From the NCBI GenBank assembly GCA_023512835.1, contig CM042088.1:10284078-10348077 (forward strand): a stretch of DNA of 64,000 nt, written 5' to 3'. Below are positions 45,470 to 56,674 of the stretch, piece after piece. A program made the position numbers and the translations under genes. How positions within the stretch are numbered: the first letter of the stretch is position 1; every line of letters starts with the position of its first letter. The notes beneath the pieces are model-generated. The model did not search any database. It was not told where the DNA came from and was given only the letters and a program-made list of their open reading frames with translations. The stretch comes from Taxillus chinensis. Lineage: Eukaryota > Streptophyta > Magnoliopsida > Santalales > Loranthaceae.

Positions 45470-45775
45470 TCAATTCCATGTGTTTGATTATATGCCTGTG
45501 TGGCTGAGATGCATGTTATGTGTTTGATTATATGCCTGTATGGCTGAGATGCATGCTATGTGTTTTATTGTATGCCTGTGTGGCTAAGTTTGTGAGCCTG
45601 TATGGCTGTGCTTGTGAGCCTGTGTGGCTGAGTTTGTGAGCCTATGTGGCTGAGTTTCTGAGCCTGTGTGGCTGTGTTTGTGAGCGCGCCTGTGTGGCTG
45701 TGTTAGTGGAGCTTGTGTGGCTAAGGAGCCTGTGTGGCTGTGGATGTGGAGCCTATGTGGCTGTGGTTTGTTTGT
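45470..45775 (+). repeat. LTR minisatellite, TGTGTGGCTG-type units
   Basis: Three ~35-bp units containing tatgcctgtgtggctgagatg, followed by about ten 21-24-bp units of gagcctgtgtggctgagttt type. It occupies the same LTR position as the cccgggcttcc array of the chromovirus. Confidence 0.88.
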
Positions 45776-46297
45776 GTAGACTTATTCTCAAATGTTGTTG
45801 ATACCTGTTTAAATACTTGTACCACGACACTGCACATGTACACGTTGACATGTAGACACTAGGAGCATGGGATGGGTTGGGGAGACATGATCCCTACTGA
45901 ACTGTGGTTGCTCACCCCTCCTACTGTGTTTTGTTTTGTTTTCAGGGACCTACAGGCGTTAGGTGGGAACACCAAGGTGGATGACAGTTCTGCTTGTTTG
46001 TTTAAATGTTATTTTGTGTTATGATGTTTTGTGGAACCTTTGTAAGCCCAGTGGGAAAATGATGTAACCCAGTGGGGAAATTGTAAAAGGGTTTTGACTG
46101 CAATAAAGGCATGTTTGGTTTGTAAACATTTAATTGTGGTTTGAATTTAATAAATATATGATTTTGTCTTTCTAAATATCTATTGTAGATGTTTGCATTG
46201 TCCTGTGTGGAGTTATTTATCCCAACCGCTTGCCCACCGGGTGGGTAAAGGGGGGTCACGAACCGGTTTCCTTGGGTTAGAAATCAGGGGGGTGACA

Positions 46298-47756
46298 GTT
46301 CTAATCCAAGCCTATGTTCCTCCGACCATCCCAGTGGTGAATGTGGATGGACTCACTAGTAACCTCATTATGAACAATGTCATCAGCTTTGGAGATAATG
46401 AGCTGCCCCAGGAAGGAAAGGGACATATAAAAGCTCTGCACATCATAGTCAAATGTAAGGAACACACCATAGCTCGAGTACTTATCGACAACGGCTCCGC
46501 CTTGAACATTATGCCCTTACATATACTGCAACAACTACCGGTCAACGCATCCTATATGCGCCTTGTACAATGAAGGTACGGGCATTCGATGGTGGCAAAC
46601 GTGATGTGGTCAGAACTCTGGACATTCCACTACTGATTGGACCAGCTACCTTTATGGTAGAATTTCAAGTGATGGACATTGCGCCATACTATAATTGTTT
46701 GTTGGGAAGACCTTGGATCCACATGGCAGGAGCAGTACCATCAAGCCTCCACCAAAAGATGAAATTTGTGATGAGAGATCAACTCATTAGCATCTCTGGG
46801 AAACAAGTTTCGTAGTCACCAAGCTAGCATCAGTTCCTTATGTTGAAAACAACGAAGATATACCAGAATGCTCCTATCGGGCGTTTGAGATGGCGAATGT
46901 CACTTCTACCCCAAGCCATTATCTCTCGAAGGCTGCAAGAATGGTTGCAACCACCATGATCAAACAAGGGTACAAACCAAGGCAAGGATTAGGCCCAAAG
47001 GCTCAAGGAATCCAGAAACCATTGACCATCCCAGAAAATATTGAGAAGTTTGGGCTGGGCTATATGCCCACAAAAGCTAACAGATAGAGGGAAGCTTCCA
47101 AAAGAAGGGAAATCAGAACGGCAAGGTTGCAGAAAAGGCCAATATAAGAACAAAAGAGGAGCTTTGCCCCTTTACATGTTACCTTCCGGAGTGGAGGGTT
47201 TATCCACAAAGGCCAAGCTGAAACTGAGACCAGGACTGTAGTTGCACTGGACACAGACGAGCATGCACCGAGCGAGATAGTTCTGGTGGTGCGACAGGAT
47301 CCCAACCGGCCGTTGAACAATTGGACCAGCCTGGACCTCCCCATAATATAATGCGTAGGGGGTCACTGGGATTTAATGTATTCTATTTCAATGTCTTTTG
47401 AAGCGGACATTTGTTTTTATTAAAAACTTTTCAATAAAATGTAGTTTTTTCCAAAATTCTCATGGTGCATTCCATTCATGACATATGCATATCATATTCA
47501 GTTACCAACTTGTAATTCTCTTATAAGCAGGTATCACAATGTCAATGAAAACATAGTATGCGAAAGCAAAACGAGATGCCTAAGGTTTGACCAAAGTCCA
47601 AACTGGGAGCAGCCAGTGTTTGAAGCTGATGAGAATGAGGTAGAGATACCTGAACTACCGGGAGAGATCATACGCTTATTGGAAAGGAACGATCGTCTAC
47701 CCATTCCAAGTGAAGACCCAGTAGAAATGGTGAATTTGTGTCGGGACAACTGTTAG
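46298..47756 (+). pseudogene. Protease, G-patch and linker of the second Tat element
   Basis: VLIDNGSALNIMP near 46480 is the protease active site. A one-base loss near 46561 ends the first frame, and the protease C-terminus follows at 46570-46815 (LLGRPWIH). The G-patch-like QGYKPRQGLGPKAQGI is near 46965-47010, and a TAG follows at about 47085. The acidic linker (47478-47756) has a GAA at the position of the first element's stop. Confidence 0.8.
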
Positions 47757-47800
47757 GTTTTCCCATTTCTGTCCCATTAGAAAGAGACGGAAATATCAAC

Positions 47801-50317
47801 TCAAATTGAACCCCGAAAAATGCACTTTTGGAGCCATGTCGGAAAAACTGTTAGGTTTCATTGTGAGCCAAAAAGGAGTAGAAATTGATTCAGGGAAGGT
47901 TCGAGCTATCCAAGAGATGCCCCCACCACGAACCACCAAGGAGGTTAGAGGATTCCTCAAGCGGTTGAATTACATTGCCCGATTCATTTCACAATTGACG
48001 GCCACATGTGAACCCATTTTCAAGACATTACAGAAAAATAACCTCAAAATTTGGAATGACAAGTGTCAAGAAGCCTTTGACAGGATCAAGCAATATTTGT
48101 CCAATCAACCTGTTTTGGTTCCACCAGTACCGAACAGACCCTTGACCTTATACTTGACTATTCAGGATTCCTCAATGGGTTGTGTCTTGGGGAAACATGA
48201 TTCTACAGGCAAAAAGAGCAGGCCACTTATTACCTCAACAAGAAGTTCACCACCAATGAAACGAACTATACACCATTGGAAAAGACATGTTGTGCCCTTG
48301 TCTGGATAACAAGAAGATTGAGGCAGTACACTCTTTATCATACTACATGGCTGATTTCGAGGCATGATTTGCTCAAGTACCTTTTAGAAAAACCATCCAT
48401 TTCTGGAAGAATCGCCAAATGGCAGTTGATCCTGTCGGAATATGATATCATCGATGTGCCTCAGAAAGCCATCAAACAAAGTGCAATAGCTGATTACTTG
48501 GCAAACAGAGCACTAGAAGATTACGAGCCTATGATTATTAGATTTCCAAATGAGCATATCAACATCATTACATCCAAAGTATTAGACATGTGGACTATGT
48601 GGTTTGATGGAGCCTCCAGTCTCTTGGGGCATGGCATTGGAGCCATCTTGATATCTCTAAAGGGGGAACATTTCCCAATGGCAGCAAAGTTAACTTTCCC
48701 CTGTACAAATAATGTAGCAGAATATGAGGCCTGTGTGATGGGACTTCAAGAAGCAATTAACGAAGGAATCAAAAAATTACGAGTGCTTGGCGATTCTGCA
48801 CTTATCATTTTTCAAGTAAAGGGAGAATGGGACACTCGAAACCATAAATTAATCCCATATCGGAAGCACATTACGGAGTTATACGAGCAATTCGAAGACA
48901 TCACATTCGAGCATATGCCCATGGAATACAATCAGATTCCTGTTGCGCTAGCCACTTTAGCCTCCCTCCTTCAGCTGGACACAAAGTTGGAAGTCCAATC
49001 TTTCGATATCCGTATACAAGATACTCCTGCGCATTGCATGGCCATTGAAGGAAATACTGAAGAAAAGCCCTCGTTTGATGATATCAGATACTATCTGCTC
49101 AAGCAAGAATACCCAGTAGAGGCCTCTGAGTCTGATAAAAGAAATATCCGAAGGTCAGCATCCAATTATTACCTTGATGGTCTCATTCTATATAAGCGAA
49201 ATCATGACATGGTATTACTGCGGTGTGTGGCAAAAGAAGAGTTGAAACAAATAATGAAAGAAGTGCACGAAGGAGAATGCGGTTCACATGCAAATGGACA
49301 TGCATTAACAAGACAAATCATGTGAATGGGCTATTATTGGGTAACCATGGAAAAAGATTATATTGAATATGTACGCAAATGCCTCAAGTATCAAATTTAT
49401 GGTGATAAGATCCTAGTACCTCCATCCAAGCTGCATGTAATGGTTTTCCCATGGCCTTTCTCACTTTGGGGTATCAACGTAATCAGACCAATATCTCTGA
49501 AAGCATCCAATAGTCACCGCTTCATCTTAGTGGCCATTGATTATTTCACCAAGTGGGTGGAAGCAGCATCCTATGCTATTGTCAAACAAGCCGTGGTGCT
49601 TAAATTTCTGCGGAATAACATCATATGTCGATAAGGGCTTCCTGAGCAGATCATAATAGACAATGCCGCCAATCTGAACAGTTGGATGATGGGTAAGTTG
49701 TGCGAAACATACAAAATCCAACACCACAACTCGACCCCCTATTGCCCCAAGATGAATGGAGCAGTTGAAGCAGCCAATAAGAACATTAAGAACATTATCA
49801 GAAAGATGATGGAAACATATAAAGATTGGCATGAGAAGCTACCATATGCTTTGCATGCTTACCGCACCTTAGTATGAACATCAACCGGGGCAACTCTGTT
49901 TTCTTTGGTTTATGATATGGAGCCGTCTTACCTGTCGAAGTGGAGATACCTTCCCTCCAAGTTCTCAAAGATACTCAGCTCGAAGAAGCAGAATGGGCCC
50001 AAAGTCGTTATGAACAGTTGAACTTAATTGAAGGAAAACGCTTGGCAGCTATTTGCAGAGGACAACTATATCAACAAAGAATGATGAACCAATATAATAA
50101 AAAAGTAAAGCCCAGAAGGTTTCAAATGGGTGATCCCGTCCTCAAGAAAATCCTACCAATTCAACATGACCATCGAGGCAAGTGGACTCCCAATTATGAA
50201 AGTCCATATGTTGTGAAGAAAGCATTCTCGAGAGGCGCATTGATCCTTGCCAAAATGGATGGTGATGAGCTCCCTAACCCAATGAATAGCAATGCAGTCA
50301 AAAGGTTTTATGCTTAA
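47801..50317 (+). pseudogene. pol: Second Tat pol: RT C-terminus, RNase H, aRH, integrase
   Basis: 47806-48309 reads NPEKCTFGAMSEKLLGF and VRGFLKRLNYIARFIS (RT C-terminus), then RNase H. A 350-codon open frame (48276-49325) holds the RNase H end and a complete-looking aRH (WFDGASS, CTNNVAEYEACVMGL, GDSALIIFQVKGEW). It ends at a TGA (49323-49325) inside the integrase zinc region. Integrase continues at 49326-49634, 49686-49877 and 49940-50317 with VAIDYFTKWVEAASY and FQMGDPVLKKILPIQHDHRG. It lacks the RT active site, so it is non-functional. Confidence 0.85.
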
Positions 50318-50394
50318 CCCATTTGATTAAATGAAGAGTTTCTTCATTCTTTTTTCTAGATATGAAAGGAATAAGCATGACGGTAATGAGCGGA

Positions 50395-50499
50395 CTTAGT
50401 GAAAACCCGAAAGGGCACTAAGGGTAAAATACAAAGCTCCAACAAAAGACAAAGAAGCAAACAAAGGCGGACTTGGTGAAAACCCGAAAGGGCACCAAG
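50395..50499 (+). other. Pair of RNA hairpins, second Tat element
   Basis: Units at 50395-50422 and 50472-50499. Both have perfect 7-bp outer stems (CTTAGTG/CACTAAG and CTTGGTG/CACCAAG), a CCC/GGG inner stem and a GAAA loop. The fourth pair is A-T in one and G-C in the other. Confidence 0.65.
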
Positions 50500-51679
50500 G
50501 GTAAAATACAAAGGCAATGACAAATCCTAAAGGGTGAAAGCAGTTAGAATCCATAAGGATCAGGATCACATAAAACAGGGTCCATTGCAAACAGTGGAAA
50601 CAGCACCACCTAAGGACAACAGCTGCAAATGGTGGAAGACTTGGTCAAACCTAAGGAACACTCGAATTAAATTTGTATATTATGCTTTTTAAAGGGTTAT
50701 AATTATGTTTATCAAATTATAACAATAGGCACTTTTTATGATATAAATATGTTTTATGGAATTAAACCAGCAAAAATCCCGTTTTATATCCCTAATCATA
50801 TTTTATCGTCTTCATTTCACATTTAAGTAGAATATTTTAAATCCCCAATAGGCTCCTTTGGCATTACCTTATGGATAGGGTCAAGCTCAAAATCCCTAAA
50901 CGAGTTAAGTACCCCAACTCAGAGTACCAATATCTCCACAGAATATCAATATCCCCAGTGAAGTCGTCAAGTCAAGCTCCTCAGCACGGTGAAGCTAAGT
51001 CAAACAGGCCCTTCATCCACAAAGAAGGAAGTTTCCTAGCTAAGATCGAAAAGCTTTCCCAGCCAGAGAGAAAATAATTCCCCAACAAGTTGAATGTCAG
51101 CAAACCTCTCCAACAATATTGAGATAAATCTCCAGCCCTTGCCAAACCCTCAGTGATACATCACATTGCATTCGATGCATACACCGCATTTCATCACATT
51201 GCATCATATTGCACCACAGGTTGAGGTTTATGCATCCCCGCATACAGCACATTGCATTCCATGCCTCATTTGCATACATTCAGCATATTCTACAATTTCA
51301 GGAATGTTATCACCTCTGAAGATCCTAAGAGCTCATCCTCAGCAAGCTTCTCATCGAGCCCCCCTAGCTTTCTTTGTTCAACTCTACAAATCTTTCTTTG
51401 CAATTTCCCCAAGCTCTAAAAGTACCCTTTTGACGCTCGAATAAACTTCCTTTCTTTTCGGGTAACCTCGTAGAGCGATCTCATTGAGTGAACTCGTAGA
51501 GGGAGCCCATATACCTTCTTCAACAATCATGTACCCTTTTAAATCTATAAAATTTTACACAACTTTATTTCCAAGCACTTCTCGACTCCTTATCCTAGTT
51601 TCTCCATTCCTTTAATTACCTGAGATTGGAAAAGAAATCATAAAAAGGGTGAGCTCAAATAGCCTAGTAAGGGTAAACA
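50500..51679 (+). other. 3' UTR of the second Tat element
   Basis: Non-coding; parallels 31320-31846 and 40861-41248 up to about 51537. The remaining 140 bp are unassigned. Confidence 0.6.
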
Positions 51680-54148
51680 TAAGTGGGCAAAGAAAATCAT
51701 AAAGATATCGAACATAAGAAATACCATAAAAATTTCATAACGTTTGCACATCATACGTGAACAACATTTCACAAGGGAATTATAACATGGAAGATTATGA
51801 TTGGACATCGTATCATAACATCATGATTCAAGTTAACTACCCAGATACCATATCATAACATAACATATTATCAGCTGCATTAACACTCTCCAGTGATGTG
51901 CTTTACCCAATGCATTGGAGGTCTTTCTGGAACCACCCATCATAAACTTACTTTGTCCAAACATAAGAGAGATCATAACAAGAACAATTCATTTCATAAA
52001 ATAAATCATAGAATTTCAGGAAGCATAGTTAAGTAAAGAACATAAGGTTATCAATGATGATCCCGATTTTCAAAAAGGTCATCTACCCCAATTAATAAAA
52101 CAGAATAGTAGAGAGAAGTCAAAGAGACTATTGTCCCTTACGAATAATTAATAAAGGGGAGGTTAATAAAAGGTGAGTAATATAAAGCAACAAGGACATA
52201 GAAAAAGGAAAGGAAAGGAAAGGAAAACCCTTACGATCCGCTTGTCGTTCTCCGCGTTCTAAACCTTAAAAAATATCAAAACACTAAATTAGCATTATTG
52301 CTTGAAAAGTTCGATATCACACATATCTATTTCTTCTTCTTCTTTTTTTATATCATACTTTAACTTATATCTTTTAATAGCATACCGTGCTTGTGGGGTT
52401 GATTATTAATTTGGGTTCCAACTTCTATTGTGGTTCCATATCCTATTTCAATCCCATGCATCGTAAGCCTTGAGTTGGGCAATAATTATGTTATATTCCA
52501 TGAGAGTTTTTGAATAAGATTTACTTTTTGTATTGGGTGAATGGAAAAGACATTCGATAAGCCTATTTTTCCTACGTGTCTTCCACCTTAACCATGATTG
52601 GTTATTAGACATGGGTGTAAACGGAAGATCTAGAGGAGATAAGGATGGGGGTAGCTATGAGTTTGAAGCATTAGCAATTGGGGTTGTGGAAGAAGAAGGG
52701 CAATTGTCGGGGGAATTCATTATGGAAGTTGTTCCTTACGATCCTCCGCTTTCTAGAAAAATAAAAACATCAAGTTAATATTATTATATTTTCACTTTAA
52801 TTATATAATGAAAATGCTATGATGGAATAACATATTTTAAAATAAGGTGGCAATGCCAACCATGCATGTATGTACGAGGTGGTATAACCAACCATATAAA
52901 TAACATATGTAAGGTGGTAAAACCAACCATGTAAATAATATATATGAGATGGTAAAACCAACCATGAATATAGTATATATGATGTGGTAAAACCAACCAT
53001 ATAGATTTACATAATAAATAAGAGTAACTTCAAAATTTCAAAGATCTTGAGTATTACCTTTCGTAGAACTTCGACGCTTGGTAAGTATCAAAAATAAAAG
53101 AGGGTTTGAGTAGAGTATTTAGGGTTTTAAGAGGGATTAAGGGATTTTTTTAGAGGAAAATTTCATGGTATGGGTTGAGGGACTTGTGCAATAAGAGGGG
53201 AAGCAAAACACTCCTTATATAGGGCAAGGGTGGTGGTAGGTGGTAAGTGGTAGGTGAAACTTTTATCCTTAATACCTAATTTTATTCCCTAATTTTCTCA
53301 TTTTCAAATCATTTGATTCTTATCCCCTTATTATCTACCACATGTCCCCTTTGTTTTCCCCATTTTTGAATTTTTAAGATTTGTTTGACTTTGAAGGTTC
53401 TTTTGGTCACAAAAGTCACATGGGTGCATGACCTACTATTTTGACTATAACTTTCTAGATTCTTCATTAATTTAAATAATGACAATTGGGATGTATTTCT
53501 AACTTAATTATATACATTTCGAGACCAATTTCAAGTCTATTGGACTTATATATCAAAAGTTATTGGGTTTTGAAGTGAGACTAGAAATTCTGGGCGTGCT
53601 ACTAGACCTTTGTCCACTGTTTAAATGTTTTCTCCTAATGGGATGATCCAATGAACCTGAAATTTCAACCGAAGGTATATAACAAAGTTTTAAACATGTT
53701 ATAAAAATATCAAGTCGTTTGGAGCTATAAAAACAAAGTTATAAATTTTTAAAGCTGACTTCCAGAACTGCGCTAGTCTACCTTTTCTAAGCAAAACTAT
53801 TGGCCATGGAGTATTAATGAACATTTTTGTATTTTACAACTCTTAATAAATTTTGATGTGATAAATTCAAAGTTGTATATTATTTGATTTAGATTCAACA
53901 TGTCAACCAAGAAATTATTTATTTAATATAATTAAACAAATGATTAAAATAATTATATAGTTAGGTAAAATAACATAACACCTCATTAGAAAACACACTT
54001 ATTTTCTTAAATTGTAATTTATCTATGAAAAGTAAATCTTATGCAATATATAATTATCCTACATGCTATCAAATAATATATATGATCATAATAGTTTAAT
54101 TACAAACATAATAAAGATTTATTATTTTATTAAAAATGTCGGATCTTA
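51680..54148 (-). repeat. LTR of family B, minus orientation, 3'-truncated
   Basis: Reverse complement matches the solo LTR at 54963-57574 from its start (TGTAAGATCCGA at 54148) to about 51680, where the last ~180 bp of the LTR are missing. TATA (reverse of ccctatataagg) at about 53213-53224. The leader intron 53057-52753 has GT and AG ends. Intronic repeats (accaaccat units) lie at 52855-53010. With the other LTR it forms a large inverted repeat. Confidence 0.82.
52450..52720 (-). pseudogene. Small LTR-internal ORF, broken copy
   Basis: Homologous to the + strand ORF at 56429. Start codon at 52720 (MNSPDN). A TAG after 21 codons replaces the CAG of the other copy; beyond it the frame continues (LPPSLSPLDLPF, RRKNRL) to a TGA near 52450, about 90 codons in all. 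Product unknown. Confidence 0.5.
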
Positions 54149-54962
54149 CAAAATGCCTCTGGACGTAGCACCTTGACTGCAACATTTATTGATGTATTAT
54201 TCATGCCAGCATTTTTTATTTCCAGATTCCATCTTATGTCGGGTGGACTGACGACCTATGATTGTCTTGTTGTTTTTATATGAGCACATGTGACTGACAG
54301 GCATTGAAGAGCATCTGCCCATCTAATACCAACACATCCCGTGAAGGAACAACGAGCAAACCCGAGGATAGGCCAAACAACAAAGGTCAAAGGTCGGTAG
54401 GGTCAAAGGTTAGTGGAGGCTCGGATATGGATCAATGGAGGGCTCGGATTCGTATCATGAGAAGCTTATTTCGGATGATTAGAAGCTTATTCTGACTAAT
54501 TAAAGCTTAATCTAGATGATTGGAGGCCTATTCCGTATTTTTGAAGCTTAGTTCGGATCAGTGGAAAGCTTGAATCCCTACTCTGTATCAGTGGAGGCTT
54601 AGTCCGGATCAATGGAAAACTCGGATCCTTATTCCGTATCAGTGGAGGCTTAGTCCGAATCAATAGAAGGCTCGGATCCTTACTCCGTCTCAGTAGAGGC
54701 TTAGTCCAGATTAGTAATGTCTGAGATCCTTACTCCGTATCAATGATGCTTTAATTTGGATCAATCGAAGGCTGGGATCCTTACTTCATATCAGTGAGAC
54801 CGTAGTCCAGATCAAGTGGAAGGCTCGAATCCTTACTCCGTATCAATGATGCTTTAATCCGAATTAGTGATAGCTTGGATCCTTACTCCGTATCAGTGAG
54901 GCCTTAGTCCGGATCAGTGGAGGGCTCGAATCCTTACTCCGTATTAGTGGAGGCTTAATCTG
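54149..54962 (-). repeat. Minus-strand Tat LTR fragment with tandem repeats
   Basis: 54149-54310 read on the minus strand matches 42950-43110 of the Tat LTR (cctgtcag, atgtgctca, ggtcgtc and aataatac in order). 54460-54962 is a tandem array of ~40-45-bp units around ccttactccgtatcagtgg and ggcttagtcc. It continues beyond the solo LTR at 57575. Confidence 0.75.
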
Positions 54963-55932
54963 TAAGATCTGAGTTTTTTTTAATAAAATAATAAATATTT
55001 ATTATGTTATTTTATGTTTATAATTAAACTATTTTAATCATATATTTAGAAAATATTATTTGATAGTGTGTATGATAATTATATTAATGTTAATTAAATA
55101 ATACATAAGATTTATTTTTCATAAATAAATTACTGTTTAAGAAAATAAGTGTGTTATTAAGTTTTCTAATGAGGTATTATGTTATTTTACCTAACTGTAT
55201 AATTATTTCAATCATTTGTTTAATTATATTAAATAAATAATTTCTTGGTTGACATGTTGAATCTAAATCAAATAAAATACAACTTTGAATTTATCACATC
55301 AAAATTTATTAAGAGTTGTAAAATATAAAAATGTTCATTAATACTCCATGGCCAATAGTTATGCTTAGAAAGGATAGACTATTGCAGTTCTGGAAGTCAT
55401 CTTTAAAAATTTATAACTTTGTTAATGTAGCTCCAAACGACTTGATATTTTTACAACATGCTCCACATTTAGTTATATATCTTTGGATAAAAGTTTAGAC
55501 TCATTGGATCAGTCCATTAGGAGAAACAATTTAAACAGTATACAAAGGTCTAGTAGCACACCCAGAATTTCTAGTCTCACTTCAAAACCCAATAACTTTT
55601 GATATACAAGTCCAATAGACTTGAAATTGGTCTCAAAATGTAGATAATTAAGTTAGGAATCCATCCCAATTGGACGTATTTAATTTAATGAATAATCTAG
55701 AAAGTTATAGTCAAAATAGTAGGCCATGCACCCATGTGACTTTTGTGACCAAAAGAACCTTCAAAGTCAAACAAATCAAAAAAATTCAAAAATGGGAGAA
55801 ACAAGGGGGACACGTGGTAGATAACAATGGGATAAGAATCAAATGATTTGAAAATGAGAAAATTAGGGAATAAAATAAGGTATTAAGGACAAAAGTTTTA
55901 CCTACCACACCTACCACCTATCACCACCCTTG

Positions 55933-55944
55933 CCCTATATAAGG
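55933..55944 (+). promoter_or_regulatory. TATA box of the solo LTR
   Basis: ccctatataagg, conserved at the same place in the opposite-oriented copy (53213-53224). The expected transcript start is ~30 bp downstream. Confidence 0.65.
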
Positions 55945-56428
55945 AGTGTTTTGCCTCCCCTCTTATTGCACAAGTCCCTCAAACCATACCACGAAATTTC
56001 CCGCTAAAAACACTCCCTTAAGCCCTCTTAACACCCCAAATACTCTACTCAAACTCTCTTTTGTTTTTGGTACTTACCAAGCATCGAAGTTCTACGAAAG
56101 GTAATATTCAAGATTTTGAAATTTTGAAGTTACTCTTATTTATTATATAGATCTATATGGTTGGTTTTACTACCTCATAGATATTATTTACATAGTTGGT
56201 TTTACCACCTCATATATGATTTATATGGTTAGTTATACCACCTCATATATACATGCATGGTTGGCATTGCCACCTTATATATACATATATACATATGTAA
56301 TTATTTTAAAATATGTTATTCCATCAGAGCATTTTCATTATATAATTAAAGTGAAAATATGATAATATTAACTTGATGTTTTATTTATTTTTCTAGAAAG
56401 CGGAGGATCGTAAGGAACAACTTCCATA

Positions 56429-56674
56429 ATGAATTCCCCCGACAATCGCCCTTCTTCGTCCACAACCCCGATTGCGAGTGCTTCAACCTCACAGCTACCC
56501 CCATCCTTATCTCCTCTAGATCTTCCCTTTACACCCATGTCTAATATCCCATCATGGTTAAGATGGAAGAAACGTAGGAAAAATAGGCTTATCGAACGTC
56601 TTTTCCGTTCACCCAATACAAAAAGTAAATCTTATTCAAAAACTCTCAAGGCATATAACATAATTATTGCATAA
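56429..56674 (+). CDS. Small ORF inside the family B LTR, product unknown
   Basis: 81 codons, start MNSPDNRPSSS, Ser/Pro-rich N-terminal half, then a strongly basic stretch (LRWKKRRKNRLIERLF) that could bind nucleic acid or act as a nuclear signal. It begins 32 bp after the acceptor of an LTR-leader intron. The other LTR copy has the same frame with one stop, and there the frame runs about nine codons further. I recognise no family. It may be LTR-encoded or chance conservation of a young repeat. Confidence 0.35.
   Translation: MNSPDNRPSSSTTPIASASTSQLPPSLSPLDLPFTPMSNIPSWLRWKKRRKNRLIERLFRSPNTKSKSYSKTLKAYNIIIA

Larger units (their letters stand above)
44728..46297 (+). repeat. 5'-truncated Tekay-like LTR
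   Basis: Aligns, diverged, with the minus-strand chromovirus LTR: the repeated atcaaaactacgt motif, TATA box, simple repeats, minisatellite and the end segment accggtttccttgggtt before GGGTGACA. About the first 250 bp are missing, exactly where the Tat 3' LTR ends, suggesting the Tat element inserted into this LTR. A Tat protease fragment begins right after its CA end. Confidence 0.8.
46298..51679 (+). mobile_element. Second Tat/Ogre element, truncated and internally deleted
   Basis: Begins inside the protease gene and continues through linker, RT C-terminal half, both RNase H domains, integrase and 3' UTR. No LTR of its own is attached. About half of RT is missing at 47757-47800. It shares its 3' UTR organisation with the first element but lacks the 29-bp array. 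51541-51679 has no match in the first element and may be family sequence lost there. Confidence 0.85.

Noticed and set aside
52533..52778. Frame MGEWKRHS... and its partner at 56368-56616 (minus)
   Set aside because: Conserved in both LTRs, but antisense to the LTR transcript and overlapping the sense ORF with its basic motif; more likely its mirror.
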